DNA of 64,000 nt, from assembly GCA_024704765.1 (NCBI GenBank), contig JAKMXF010000314.1:343418-407417 (forward strand), given 5' to 3'. This document shows, in pieces, positions 34,850 to 44,130 of the stretch (positions are counted from its first letter, which is position 1; every line of letters begins with the position of its first letter). Origin of the DNA: Oopsacas minuta. Its lineage: Eukaryota > Porifera > Hexactinellida > Lyssacinosida > Leucopsacidae. A model generated the notes under the pieces. The model worked only from the letters and a program-made list of their open reading frames with translations. It ran no database searches and was not told where the DNA came from. Both the position numbers and the translations under genes were made by a program.

Positions 34850-34893
34850 TGTGTAGTTTTATACGAGCATGCTCTGTGTACTTTTTGTTATAT
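34850..34893. repeat. Second arm of the CATGCTCGTATAAAA inverted pair
   Basis: On the minus strand it reads AACAAAAAGTACACAGAGCA followed by TGCTCGTATAAAACTACACA, matching 29787-29850 with one 25-base unit fewer. The two arms enclose the Ulp1 remnant and the unidentified minus-strand gene. Confidence 0.55.
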
Positions 34894-35593
34894 GTATGTT
34901 TTACAAAATTTTCAAATCTACTCAAATTTAGAAATGCTATGACAGTAGAAGGGTTATTTCGAATTAGTGAAAGAGCAAGCGTTAACTGTCAATTGTTTTA
35001 AATGTTAGATGTTGATAATATAATCAAATATTTTACATCCCCAACTTGCCACAAAGTGATTATATTACATATATATGCCTGTGACTTTCAAAATATCCTA
35101 AATTGGGAATTCCATCAATTCTTTTTCGTATCATCAATAATAGCGTGGGTTTGATGGATAAAGTAAACCAAAGCGGCACACAAGCAAATACTTGTTATAA
35201 TTAACTTCTTCTAGTTCTTTTAACTGAAAGTAGAAAATAGAGACCAAAGATTTGGTGTGTTTAAACCATGTTCTCAGTGTTTATAATGCTGACAGTTGTA
35301 GATAATGACAAAGGCGAATAGTTAATTTGAAAAAATAGTTGGTATGATTGGAATGTTAACAAATTCCTGTGTCGCTAAGGAAATGTGTTTCTGTTTATTG
35401 AGGCTATAACTCAAAAACTATGAGTTCTATGAATCTAAACTTTAAACCAGAAGTTCCGACATAGTCAACTTCCTATTCACTAGTAATATAGTTCATTTGC
35501 TTTTTCTTGATACATTTAGTACATGATCGTCATTGCTAGAGTAAATGTTCAAATATATCAAAAAGGTATTTAACAGATCTGAAAATTAGAGTA
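34894..35593. other. Stretch without recognisable gene
   Basis: A short plus-strand frame near 34935-35000 contains TVEGLFRISERASVN, which faintly recalls a RhoGAP motif but is too short to call. The rest is AT-rich with no structure I can name. Confidence 0.3.
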
Positions 35594-36085
35594 CAGTCAA
35601 GTCTGCTAAATTGGGACAAATCTTCAGGAAGAGAATCATCTCCATTCAAGTCAATCTAAATTTTTCGGTTAATCGGGACAAAATTAGTTTAATCGGCACA
35701 ACTCTGGTAATCGAGCGAAAATAAGTAACTCAATCTAGAAGAAATTTCCCTTGAGTTAGGAAATTCTAATGAGCTAGGTATAATTACAATATTTAGATAG
35801 ATTTAGACTAAAATTTGGTTTAATTTGGTCAAATCAAATTCTATTTACCAGTCATTGTTACCAACATGATTCACGGAAAGCACTAAACGATCCGAAAATT
35901 TATGAGTTTGTATATTGGATGGGTTTGGCTCAACCATAAGTGGTTAACTTGCTTTGGGGGAGTCTGCGACTGAAAGAATAAAATTGTGCTGCTCTTTAGT
36001 ATAATTAGTAGAAATATCCGGTTAATTGGGAACTCCGATTAATCTGGACAAAAAGCCTGGAACCATTTGTCCCGATTAGTTGTCT
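35594..36085. mobile_element. Decayed pogo/Tigger-like MITE
   Basis: Begins CAGTCAAGTCTGCTAAATTG after TA. AATCGGGACAAA words follow, and it ends with TTGTCCCGATTAGTTG near 36084. The vocabulary (AATCGGGAC, TTAATTGGGA) matches the MITE at 3854-4332. The right tip is degraded, so the end is approximate. Confidence 0.45.
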
Positions 36086-36317
36086 TTAAATTACAAATTA
36101 GTCAGTGACTTATTTCCGTTGATAAGTCGTTTCCTGGTTTCCCGAGAAATCGAGGGAAATAATGAATCCGCTTACGTTCCATGGAATAATGTAACACTTA
36201 TAGCAATAATACAATTTCATACCAGTACATGGATTGTGCAAATTATGTTTCCTATATTCATAATCTGCGATTTCACACAGGTTCAATGCTGTCTAGTATT
36301 TGGTTAGGTTTCGAATT

Positions 36318-36866
36318 AATGTGACCAGAAATCTCCAGTTTATTCTACCAAAAATTTCAAATTGTCCTAGGGCTCTCAGCTCTCGATCTGGTCTGATGTC
36401 ACATGATTTCGGGCCTGCACATGAATGGCAGTAAGTTTGTTGATTCGCGGGGAAATTTGGTCACTGTAACATCGATGCAGGTATAAACACAAATTCAGGG
36501 TAGATTCAACTCGTATCAAACAGGAAATCCATAAAATGGCCTGGAACAACTTTCGAGCAGGTAGGGCCACAAATCCATGGCAACTCCACATTACTACTAG
36601 CCTTTAGTGTCTCAAATTACCTGAAACAATGACGAAGTTTCTCTGAGACCAATTTTCTTGATAAAATTCTTCCGCGGCCAAATTTCCGAGGGACCAATTT
36701 CCTAGCGATCCAACGACCATCTTTCCGACACGCTGCACGCACAACAAAATTCCTGGCATTTTCCCAGAACACTAATACTAAATCATAAGTCTCATTTGAA
36801 GTTCCCAGGTCGGGAATCCTGTTCTCCAAGTTAACGCTAAAATCCATAATTCCTCTGATCACCCTA
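36318..36866. repeat. Putative non-autonomous element with GTGACCAGA-type ends
   Basis: Left ATGTGACCAGAAATCTCC and right, inverted, GGTGATCAGAGGAATTATGG give a weak terminal similarity of the kind seen in hAT-like MITEs. The interior is GC-richer than its flanks. The two open minus-strand frames inside (36591-36376 and 36862-36617) match nothing. Confidence 0.3.
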
Positions 36867-37479
36867 CTATAGATAAGTGGGGGTATTATCTAGCGCGGCT
36901 TTCATTATTTCGGCGATGGAAAATTGGCATATATTTGCGAGATAAAGACTTGAAATTTATTGTGCCAATTGGAAAGTTATAGGATTTGGGATAAGAGGAG
37001 TTTATTAGTGAAGTAGGTGTGGTAAATTCTGACATCCGCTTGAAACTGTCATTTTGGTAGCCGTAAGGTCATAACTTTTACATTTTGACACCTATGGAGT
37101 GGTATATTCAGGGAGGGAGGATGAGGGAAGTATCCTCGCCACCAGGATAAATTTACAATACCACATTGAATCATTGTGGTATTGGAAATCATGTCAATAC
37201 ACTGAAATTTTGGCTCTAATTGCAAATCGTAAATTTTCGGCTCTCTTCACTCGCATCTTCACATTTTGGCACTAGATTTGTACTCAACTTAAATTTCTAG
37301 CAATTTGATGTTTCACTTGACCTATTGACCATATTTGGAGTGATCCTTTCCATAGCAACGCAGGAATGTCTTAATAATGTCATCAGATTTGAACGAAATT
37401 TCAATCATTCGACATTTGAGAATTTGACATTTCCGAAATATTTTGTTTTTGAATAATTTACTTTAGTTTTATGTCAGAG
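36867..37479. other. Stretch upstream of dispersed repeat copy B
   Basis: No gene. Sequence character (TGAAATTT, GACATTT words) is like that of the following repeat and may be its diverged 5' part. Confidence 0.3.
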
Positions 37480-37702
37480 TTTTACGGAAACGATTCCGTC
37501 ATTTTCCTCCTAAAAGTTAGAATCGATTTTGAAATTGGCTATGTAAACTTTGGTAATATAGACGTTTATTTAATTTAAATATCATTTTTAAGTCGGAAGT
37601 GAGAATTAACGGGATGCATTATATTATTCATAAAGTAAAGTCAGTTTCAATTCATTTTTCTTTTCCTAAATCCAACTGAATTTCAATTCTTTTAATGCTA
37701 AT

Positions 37703-39455
37703 GCTTAGCATTCTAATATACTAAGGCAATGGCACCAACTTGGACCATGGATTGGTTAAACGATTTTGAGATACTTATGCTGAAGAGTATATCTCAGAAA
37801 CAATGCACTTCTGGCCGAATGAAAGTATTACAGTGGAGTCTTGAATACCGAACACGTTGGTGACATAGCTTATGTCCGTTGTAGAGAATTATCCGCTTCT
37901 CCGAGACTGGTCCATCTTTTTGAATCAAAACACCTAATATGTATCATTTTTGAATGCAATTTTACATGTTTAAAGTTGAACAGTAACGGGAGAAGTCACA
38001 AGTTTTATTATACTGTGATAAGAATGAATATAACATAGAGTGATGACTGATTAGTAACGTGAGCATTTTGGCATTACTTTATACTCTATATATATTATAA
38101 TGGGTGCGAAACAAGCCAGGAGGATAACTTTGTCTACTGGTTGATACTTGCAGACTAGTTACAGTATCTATTAGGGTGCCAATGCCTATAGCCACTTCAA
38201 AACATCCTCGACTTTCACAATTTTTGAGAAGAGAAGTAAATAAAGGATTTGCTGAGGATACGGAAGATAAAGAAATCAGAGAAGCAGGTTACGGGCTAGA
38301 AATCCCATGTGTGTACCGCCTTTATGGCCCCAAGGTTTACATTGATAAGATGAAATAATTGTTAAAATACTTGAAAGACATGGAACTTGTAGAGCACTCA
38401 TATTATTATGTAAACTTTGTGATATCTAAATTATCGGTTGCAGTTTCTGGTTGTCCGTTCTTGGGAGATAATTTTGCATTAAGACACACTATTCGGAGCC
38501 AGTTCCCTGTTCGTTGTTCAGAAATTGTAGTTCTCCACTCCTTGGAGACTGTTAAGTATTACATGCTTGGCACTTTCAATCCGTGCCACGAGGTTTGTCC
38601 GTTGTAGGGGTTGTCCACTTCTCGAAGTGTCCGCTTTGGAGACTCCACTGTAGATACTTGTGAAATACATGTCATCATTCCATTAAAGCAAAGTCTTTGG
38701 CAAAATATGCCAAATTATTTATTTTGTAATCATGAATTTAGCGAATTATCAAAAAATGCAGTTTAAAACCATATAGAACATTAATTGATGATACTTAATT
38801 AAAATGTTGAAATACGAAATGTTCTAAATCTTTTCTATTTTAGAATATGAAAAATGGTTATGACAAAATTACTCTTACCAATGTGACGTAATCGTGAATA
38901 TGCCGATAAATGGTCACTTTCAATATTTCGCAATAATCTTCAGAGATATCAAGTAAAATGTATTATCAGGGTATGGGAAGTCCGATGTATATTATATAAT
39001 AGCTCTTCTGATTTTATAATAATTTCCATGATTATTGAGTTGTAAGTGGATATTGACAAAACATGTGCTATCCATGGTGTGTGCTACAACTCAGAAACTT
39101 GCTAACTTTCTCAAAATTAATTTTGATACTTGGTGTAGAAACGATTTTAGAACAATTCGTAATTCAACATTTTAATCAAATATCAATATTTAACGTTCTA
39201 TATGATTTTAAAGACGGAGCATTTATTTGATAATTCGCTGAATTATTGATCGCAAAAATATATAATTTGGCATATTTTGACAATATTTTTGTTTTAATGG
39301 AATGATGTTATATATTTTTGCAAGTATGTAATACTGCCAAAAGTGCATTGTTTTTTGAGATATACGTTCAAGCATAATAATCCCAAACTGGTTTAACTAA
39401 TCTTGTCCAAGAAAAAACTTGGTGCCATTGCCTTAGTGTATTAGAATGCTATGAC
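37703..39455. mobile_element. Long-TIR (fold-back) element with 10-bp target duplication, Mutator-like
   Basis: Flanked by TAATGCTAAT at 37693-37702 and 39456-39465. The arms are diverged inverted repeats that I can follow for at least 350 bases once the nested MITE is removed. They match at AGCATTCTAATA, CTAAGGCAATGGCACCAA, GTATATCTCA, AACAATGCACTT, CATTCCATTAAA, CAAAATATGCCAAATTAT and AAAATGTTGAA. A short spacer near 38880-39090 separates them. There is no coding sequence. A 9-10-base duplication with very long inverted repeats is what non-autonomous Mutator-like or Foldback elements show. Confidence 0.7.
37831..38650. mobile_element. Pogo-like MITE nested in the left arm of the long-TIR element
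   Basis: Ends CAGTGGAGTCT and AGACTCCACTG, flanked by TA at 37829-37830 and 38651-38652. The empty site is visible in the other arm of the host element: AGTATTA | GATACTTG here, AGTATTACATACTTG in the right arm (reverse complement, near 39330). Inside, TGTCCGTTGTAG and CCACTTCTCGAAGTG words recur. Two open plus frames (38176-38358, 38359-38607) match nothing known. Confidence 0.8.
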
Positions 39456-39888
39456 TAATGCTAATCCATTGAGATGTGGACGTTTATATCGATATCGATA
39501 TTTTCATGAAATACTAAAATTCCCATCCACTATGAAAATACAAAAGTTGATAAATTATCAGTTTTCTGTATTACGAATTCTTGCTTTGAGGTTCTTGAAG
39601 TTATTTCTCATCATTAACCCTCCATAAATATATAGACACTTTCTCTCGCATCTTAAAATTCAATTCCTTTTAGCAAAGGGGGAGGCGCTAGTGCTTTTTC
39701 TTATACCTGGTGTTATTCTATCTTGAAGGATTCATTATCATCATTTTGTCCACCTAATTTGATTAGATAATTTGATTTATATTAATTAATTATTTTAATC
39801 TAAGTACACGAAATTAATTAATCCAGGAAATGAGGTTCAATCATATTGTATTCACATTCAAGAACAAAAAGCAGACAGTTTAACTATA

Positions 39889-41200
39889 CAGGGTGTCTAA
39901 TAAGTTCTGTTATATATCAATTCCCCAATAATTTCAAATTTATCCATTGTAAAGCCATGAAACTTTCTATTTTCTTAGGACTTATGTTCCTAATTACAAA
40001 TTACAAATATCATTCAATATAGCCTCTCTTTTTATGAATTACGGAAGTTAGTCTGCTTCGAAACTGATGGACAGCTTTTCGCAGCTCCTCCTGTGGGATT
40101 TTCTGCCATTCACTCAACAAACTAACTTTGAGGGACTCCAAACTCTTGTGAGATTTCGCACAGGCCCTGCTCTCCAAGTTTGCCCAAACAGAATAGTCGA
40201 GTGGGTTTAAATCTGGGCTTGATGGTGGCCATTCATCCTTACTTATGAAATCGATATTTTGCTCACGGAACCAACTCTGGGATACTTTTGAAGCATGTGC
40301 AGGCGCAGAGTCTTGTTGGTAAGTCCAAGGATGGTTTTGAAAGAGCTTCTCACCCGCAGACGCAATATCAGGCTCCAAGACCAGTTCTCTGTACGTCTGG
40401 GAGTTTATTTTCACTCCCTGGGGGACAAAAATCAGGTTTGTCCGTGAGTCTGCCGACACTCCCGCCCATACCATCAGAGAAAGAGGCTTCTGGACTCTAT
40501 CAATGTACTTGATGCTATCTGGGATATCCTGATTTCGAGAAGCAAGTATACGGTCGTTTTGACGATTGCTTGCCTCCTCAACAGTGAACAGCTTCTCATC
40601 TGAGAAGAGAATCTGATCTTCAGTCCCAGGAGCGAATCGGGCTTTTAGTTGTATGCATCTTTCGAGTCGCTTACGACGTATGGAGTCGTTAAGATGGTGT
40701 ACGTTTTTCCGCTTATAGGACTTCATTCCTAGGTCCTCTACAACCAATTTCCGCATCGTTTCGTGATTGACACAGAATTCACGAGACATTTTTCGCATTG
40801 AACGCCGGGGATTTCTTAGGATTCGACATCTAACACTATTCTTCAGGGCTGGTGTGCGGGCGGATCTTGGACGACCAATTCGTTTCCTGTCGGACACGCT
40901 GCCAGTCTCTATATATCGTTTTATTGTGCGATAGATCAACATGGGATTCACTTTATCATTTTTTAGCCTTTTTAGAATTTCACTATTGCTAAATCCAGAT
41001 TCGTGAAAAGTGACAATTTTTGAACGAATTTCTTCTAACATGATTTTCTGGGAAATCATCAACTTGAATGATATATACTTGGTATAATTTGAAAGAGCGC
41101 CAAAAATGCTACAAGAAATTCTAGAAGATTACTTCATAAGTATATTAATAGCTACTGTCTAAGGCGCGAAAATGTATAACAGAACTTATTAGACACCCTG
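39889..41200 (-). mobile_element. Complete maT-type (Tc1/mariner superfamily, DD37D) transposon
   Basis: Starts CAGGGTGTCTAATAAGTTCT and ends with its inverse. The terminal repeats match for 26 bases without a mismatch, and the element is flanked by TA at 39887-39888 and 41201-41202. Total length is 1312 bases with a single transposase gene on the minus strand. Perfect repeats, the TA duplication and an unbroken gene suggest recent arrival. Confidence 0.9.
40010..41062 (-). CDS. Transposase, maT family (DD37D), apparently intact
   Basis: 350 residues, the usual length for the family, with no stop or shift. The N-terminal half has paired helix-turn-helix DNA-binding regions (about residues 8-55 and 70-125) and a GRPR linker at 63-66 (RIGRPRSART). 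The catalytic triad is complete: D155 in ILFSDEKLFT, D251 in YQQDSAPAHAS and D289 in PDLNPLDYSVW. The 37 residues between the second and third Asp make it DD37D, the maT signature, rather than DD34E (Tc1) or DD34D (mariner). It cuts and pastes its own element at TA sites. The first Met (41062) is followed by a second at once and another at residue 8, so the true start could be slightly downstream. It is the only mobile element here with everything needed for activity visible. Confidence 0.9.
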   Translation of the reverse strand: MMISQKIMLEEIRSKIVTFHESGFSNSEILKRLKNDKVNPMLIYRTIKRYIETGSVSDRKRIGRPRSARTPALKNSVRCRILRNPRRSMRKMSREFCVNHETMRKLVVEDLGMKSYKRKNVHHLNDSIRRKRLERCIQLKARFAPGTEDQILFSDEKLFTVEEASNRQNDRILASRNQDIPDSIKYIDRVQKPLSLMVWAGVSADSRTNLIFVPQGVKINSQTYRELVLEPDIASAGEKLFQNHPWTYQQDSAPAHASKVSQSWFREQNIDFISKDEWPPSSPDLNPLDYSVWANLESRACAKSHKSLESLKVSLLSEWQKIPQEELRKAVHQFRSRLTSVIHKKRGYIE

Positions 41201-41202
41201 TA

Positions 41203-42449
41203 CAAAGCTAAGCAAACATTCAATTATTTTGAAAAACCGTTAAATCCACCACCAAAGGGCCTCCGTCACTATTTTTACATTTGTGGTGGAGCACCACCAA
41301 AGTGAGGTCGCACTGGGGGGCCGTTGCCCCTGTTGGCCATGGGTTAATCCGGCACTGATTATCATCCACATTATACACATCATATTTGTACGCAGTGGCG
41401 TAGCACTGCTTCAAAAAGTGATCCGGTTAGAAATAGAAACAAACCTTGGTTGTATGGTCCAATAAATGTACAGTGCAAAACATTGGGAAGTAATTAATGA
41501 AAATATAAAGTAGTCTCATAGTAGAAACACTAAATTACATGTCCTGTTTTGAAACGTACCAAAAATAGCCATTCGGTGTTCAGTGCTCGAAAATTGATTG
41601 GCCCAAAATGGAAATATACAACCATTAACAAGGTTAGAACACTATTTCCATACTTTGGATACAATAGTGCGAAGTAATAATTCATCAAAACAAGAAAAGT
41701 CATAGTCCGGCTAAAAGCCGGACCTACTCCTACGCCTATGGTACGTGATTTATCATATGATTAGTTTAAATTTTTAATTATGTTAAATTGTATTTCAAAT
41801 ATAGTTAATCAGTCGGACATTTTGGAAGATTGATCATAGTTTAGAATTTTAGATTATTATCCAGTATGATTGAGCTCTATAATTTGATTAGAATAATATT
41901 TTACCATTAATTCTAATTTAGGGACTAATAATACATCACTTATTCCTGCTCATAATCAGGGTTCTCAACCCTGGTAAATTTCAAAATCGTGAGTTTCGTG
42001 AAATATTGTGATATTTGAGAGCCCTGCATATTGTTCATTGCATGGATGCCATTAGTCTTACAAAATTTGTTTTATAGGTTTTGGGTATGCTGAATCCGAA
42101 AAATGGTATGAAAAGTTGTTAGAGACTGAAAAATACATATACAAGGGTGGAAGAAGGTGGTCAGGCCATTGGCTTGTTCTATATATATAATTGTCAGGCT
42201 CAGCCACACAATTAGAACAGGCCTGGGAAATGGTGGTCAGGTTATAGCCTGACCGTTTGACCCACCCATGTCTATTTCCCCTTGATTTCCCACTATCAGC
42301 TATAATACCAAACTTAAAACAAAGGATTCTCCCGAAATTTTCCTTGACTAAATATTATTGACAATACGTAGTACTTATGTATCGACATATATGATTTGCC
42401 TTATTCGAATTAGATCATCATAAACTAACCATTCATATACGACAGACAT
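41203..42449. other. Intergenic stretch upstream of p38 with hAT-type element ends
   Basis: TTAATCCGGCACTG at 41345-41358 (inverse CAGTGCCGGATTAA) and CAGTGGCGTAGC near 41395 are tips typical of hAT MITEs. A 70-base mini-element lies at 41957-42026. GGTCAGG / CCTGACC words and an inverted TTGTTCTA...TAGAACAGG pair occur at 42160-42260. No gene. Confidence 0.4.
41957..42026. mobile_element. 70-bp hAT-like mini-MITE
   Basis: CAGGGTTCTCAACCCTGG at the left and TATTTGAGAGCCCTG at the right give inverted tips CAGGGYTCTCAA. There is no exact target duplication. Very short CAGGG-ended elements are common hAT leftovers. Confidence 0.5.
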
Positions 42450-42487
42450 GACCATAAGACAAACAAACAAATTTACTTTTTCGTTAC

Positions 42488-42513
42488 TTATATGTTAGAT
42501 TTCCCATTTCTCC
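42488..42513 (+). promoter_or_regulatory. Possible splice acceptor in the p38 5' leader
   Basis: TTACTTATATGTTAG ends at 42498, 15 bases before the ATG, in a T-rich context. The coding part of p38 has no intron, but an upstream non-coding exon could join here. The ATG context is tctccATGG. Confidence 0.3.
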
Positions 42514-43620
42514 ATGGCGGAAGATGAAATACCGATTCTCCCCCTTGATTTAGAACCCTCCTTAGAGGGCTGGGATACAACTTGTATTCACAAAACAACA
42601 TGGCAGACACCACAAGCAAGATACAGCGACCTCCAGCCAATCGGTGTCGGAGCTTTCGGCACGGTATGTTCTGCTTATGATCTGAAAGAGAATCGTCGTG
42701 TCGCGATTAAAAAAATGATTGAACCTTTCGGTTCTAAAGACCATGCCAAACGTGCTTTCCGAGAAATGCATCTACTAAATCATTGTAATCATGAAAACAT
42801 TGTAGGCCTCCTAGACATATTTTATTCGCCATGTTCAAGCCCTGATAAAAACTTCGATGTTTATCTGGTCATGCAAATGATGTCTAGTGACTTGCATAGC
42901 CTTCTGAAGAACCAAGCTTTGGGTGATGAACATATCCAATTCTTTGTATATCAGGTGTTTCGTGGTCTAAAGTATATCCATTCCGCTAAGATTGTTCATC
43001 GAGACTTGAAGCCCAATAATATTGCAGTTAACGAGAATAGCGAATTGAGGATTTTGGATTTTGGCCTCGCACGGGAGAAGGACGAAGCTATGACAGGTTA
43101 TATCGCGACAAGATGGTATCGCGCACCAGAGGTGATGCTATCTTGGACGGAATATGACGATAAGGTTGATGTGTGGGGCGTTGGCTGTGTGATGGCTGAA
43201 ATGCTAACTCGTAGACCGCTATTTCCTGGAGTAGATCACGTTAACTTGTTGGGTTTAATGTTGGAATTGTTGGGTACTCCAAACGAAGAGTATCTGAACC
43301 AGATAACATCTGAGAGTGCTCGTAACTTCATCCGTACACTCCCTGTACATAATAGGAAACAATTCCAGGTCTATTTCAACGGTGCTAACCCAGATGCAAT
43401 AGATCTCTTAGAAAAAATACTCATTTTCGACCCGAATAAGCGGATATCTGTTGAAGATGCTCTAGCACATCCATACCTGACTAAGTATGCTGATCCTACT
43501 GATGAACCAATTGGGCCTATTTACATTGATCCAACAAAAGATGCCGATCTAAACCTTGAGGAATGGAGGAAGATGATCTTCAAGTTCATTGAAAATTTCA
43601 AACCCATAGATAGGTTATAG
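42514..43620 (+). CDS. p38-type mitogen-activated protein kinase, single coding exon
   Basis: A stress-activated Ser/Thr kinase phosphorylated by MKK3/6-type kinases. 368 residues, normal for p38. In order: Gly-rich loop GVGAFGTV at 44-51, ATP-anchoring Lys in VAIKK (K66), catalytic loop HRDLKPNN at 162-169, DFG at 182-184, and the dual-phosphorylation site T194-G195-Y196, which defines the p38 subfamily. RWYRAPEV follows at 200-207, with the MAPK insert and C-terminal extension to 368. The docking-groove region before the activation loop and the C-terminal helix ending NFKPIDRL are present. The residue at the gatekeeper position is Met (M120 in VYLVMQMM), as in p38 gamma/delta, not the Thr of p38 alpha/beta. 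The ATG is preceded closely by a possible acceptor, and no introns interrupt the coding part, which may reflect an old retrocopy or intron loss. All motifs are intact, so I consider it functional. Confidence 0.95.
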   Translation: MAEDEIPILPLDLEPSLEGWDTTCIHKTTWQTPQARYSDLQPIGVGAFGTVCSAYDLKENRRVAIKKMIEPFGSKDHAKRAFREMHLLNHCNHENIVGLLDIFYSPCSSPDKNFDVYLVMQMMSSDLHSLLKNQALGDEHIQFFVYQVFRGLKYIHSAKIVHRDLKPNNIAVNENSELRILDFGLAREKDEAMTGYIATRWYRAPEVMLSWTEYDDKVDVWGVGCVMAEMLTRRPLFPGVDHVNLLGLMLELLGTPNEEYLNQITSESARNFIRTLPVHNRKQFQVYFNGANPDAIDLLEKILIFDPNKRISVEDALAHPYLTKYADPTDEPIGPIYIDPTKDADLNLEEWRKMIFKFIENFKPIDRL

Positions 43621-43912
43621 AGGATATATTTCGTGGAGCTATCTTTATTCAAGCTAAGTAATTAGTATATTTATGTTGCATGTAACTCTACAATATTATT
43701 CATCCCTCTACAGGCAAGCATGTGTGTATACATTATGTCAACTCTTTTTATTGTACTTTTCTTGAAAATCTTGATAATTTTTCTTTGTGATAATTATGTT
43801 TAATTACATTATTAATCAGCCGTCTTTGTTTAAATATTGTTTATATTGTTCGTTCACTTTCGTGTATATTAAACATGATCATTTGAAAATGTTTCAATAG
43901 TTTTATCTATAC
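43621..43912 (+). terminator. p38 3' untranslated region with ATTAAA signal
   Basis: T-rich sequence after the TAG stop. ATTAAA at 43868-43873 is the best polyadenylation signal; no closer AATAAA is visible. It is followed within 45 bases by a repeat that starts at 43914. Confidence 0.4.
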
Positions 43913-43913
43913 A

Positions 43914-44130
43914 GTGGAACCTCCCAACGTTGGGTGGATAAATGGTGCGTTTGGCACACCACAGCGAATTGAACCTCTGTGAGTAGGGTTGTTATCAGAA
44001 TTAGGGTTCCGGCCAGGATATTTTTTAATAAAATTGCATATACAAAATTCAATTAGATATTTCGAAAGTAGGTAAAACTGCATTAGAACATGCCGAAATG
44101 GGGCTTTCAAAGTAGGCTGCATAATAAATG
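43914..44130. repeat. One end of a pogo-like MITE
   Basis: CAGTGGAACCTCCCAACGTT follows TA at 43912-43913, and words such as GAACCTCTGTGAG lie inside. No matching right end is seen downstream, so it is truncated or decayed. It starts right after the p38 polyadenylation region. Confidence 0.35.

Larger units (their letters stand above)
37480..39700 (+). repeat. Dispersed repeat, copy B, split by an insertion
   Basis: The outer parts 37480-37692 and 39466-39700 together match copy A at 21930-22430 in order and orientation. Between them sits a 1.75-kb long-TIR element with a 10-base target duplication. In copy A the corresponding place is continuous, which supplies the unoccupied site. Confidence 0.5.

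Noticed and set aside
34922-35000. Possible RhoGAP exon (TVEGLFRISERASVN)
   Set aside because: Only about 15 suggestive residues, no convincing donor site and no neighbouring exon.
40288-40512. Plus-strand frame inside the maT element
   Set aside because: Antisense shadow of the intact transposase.
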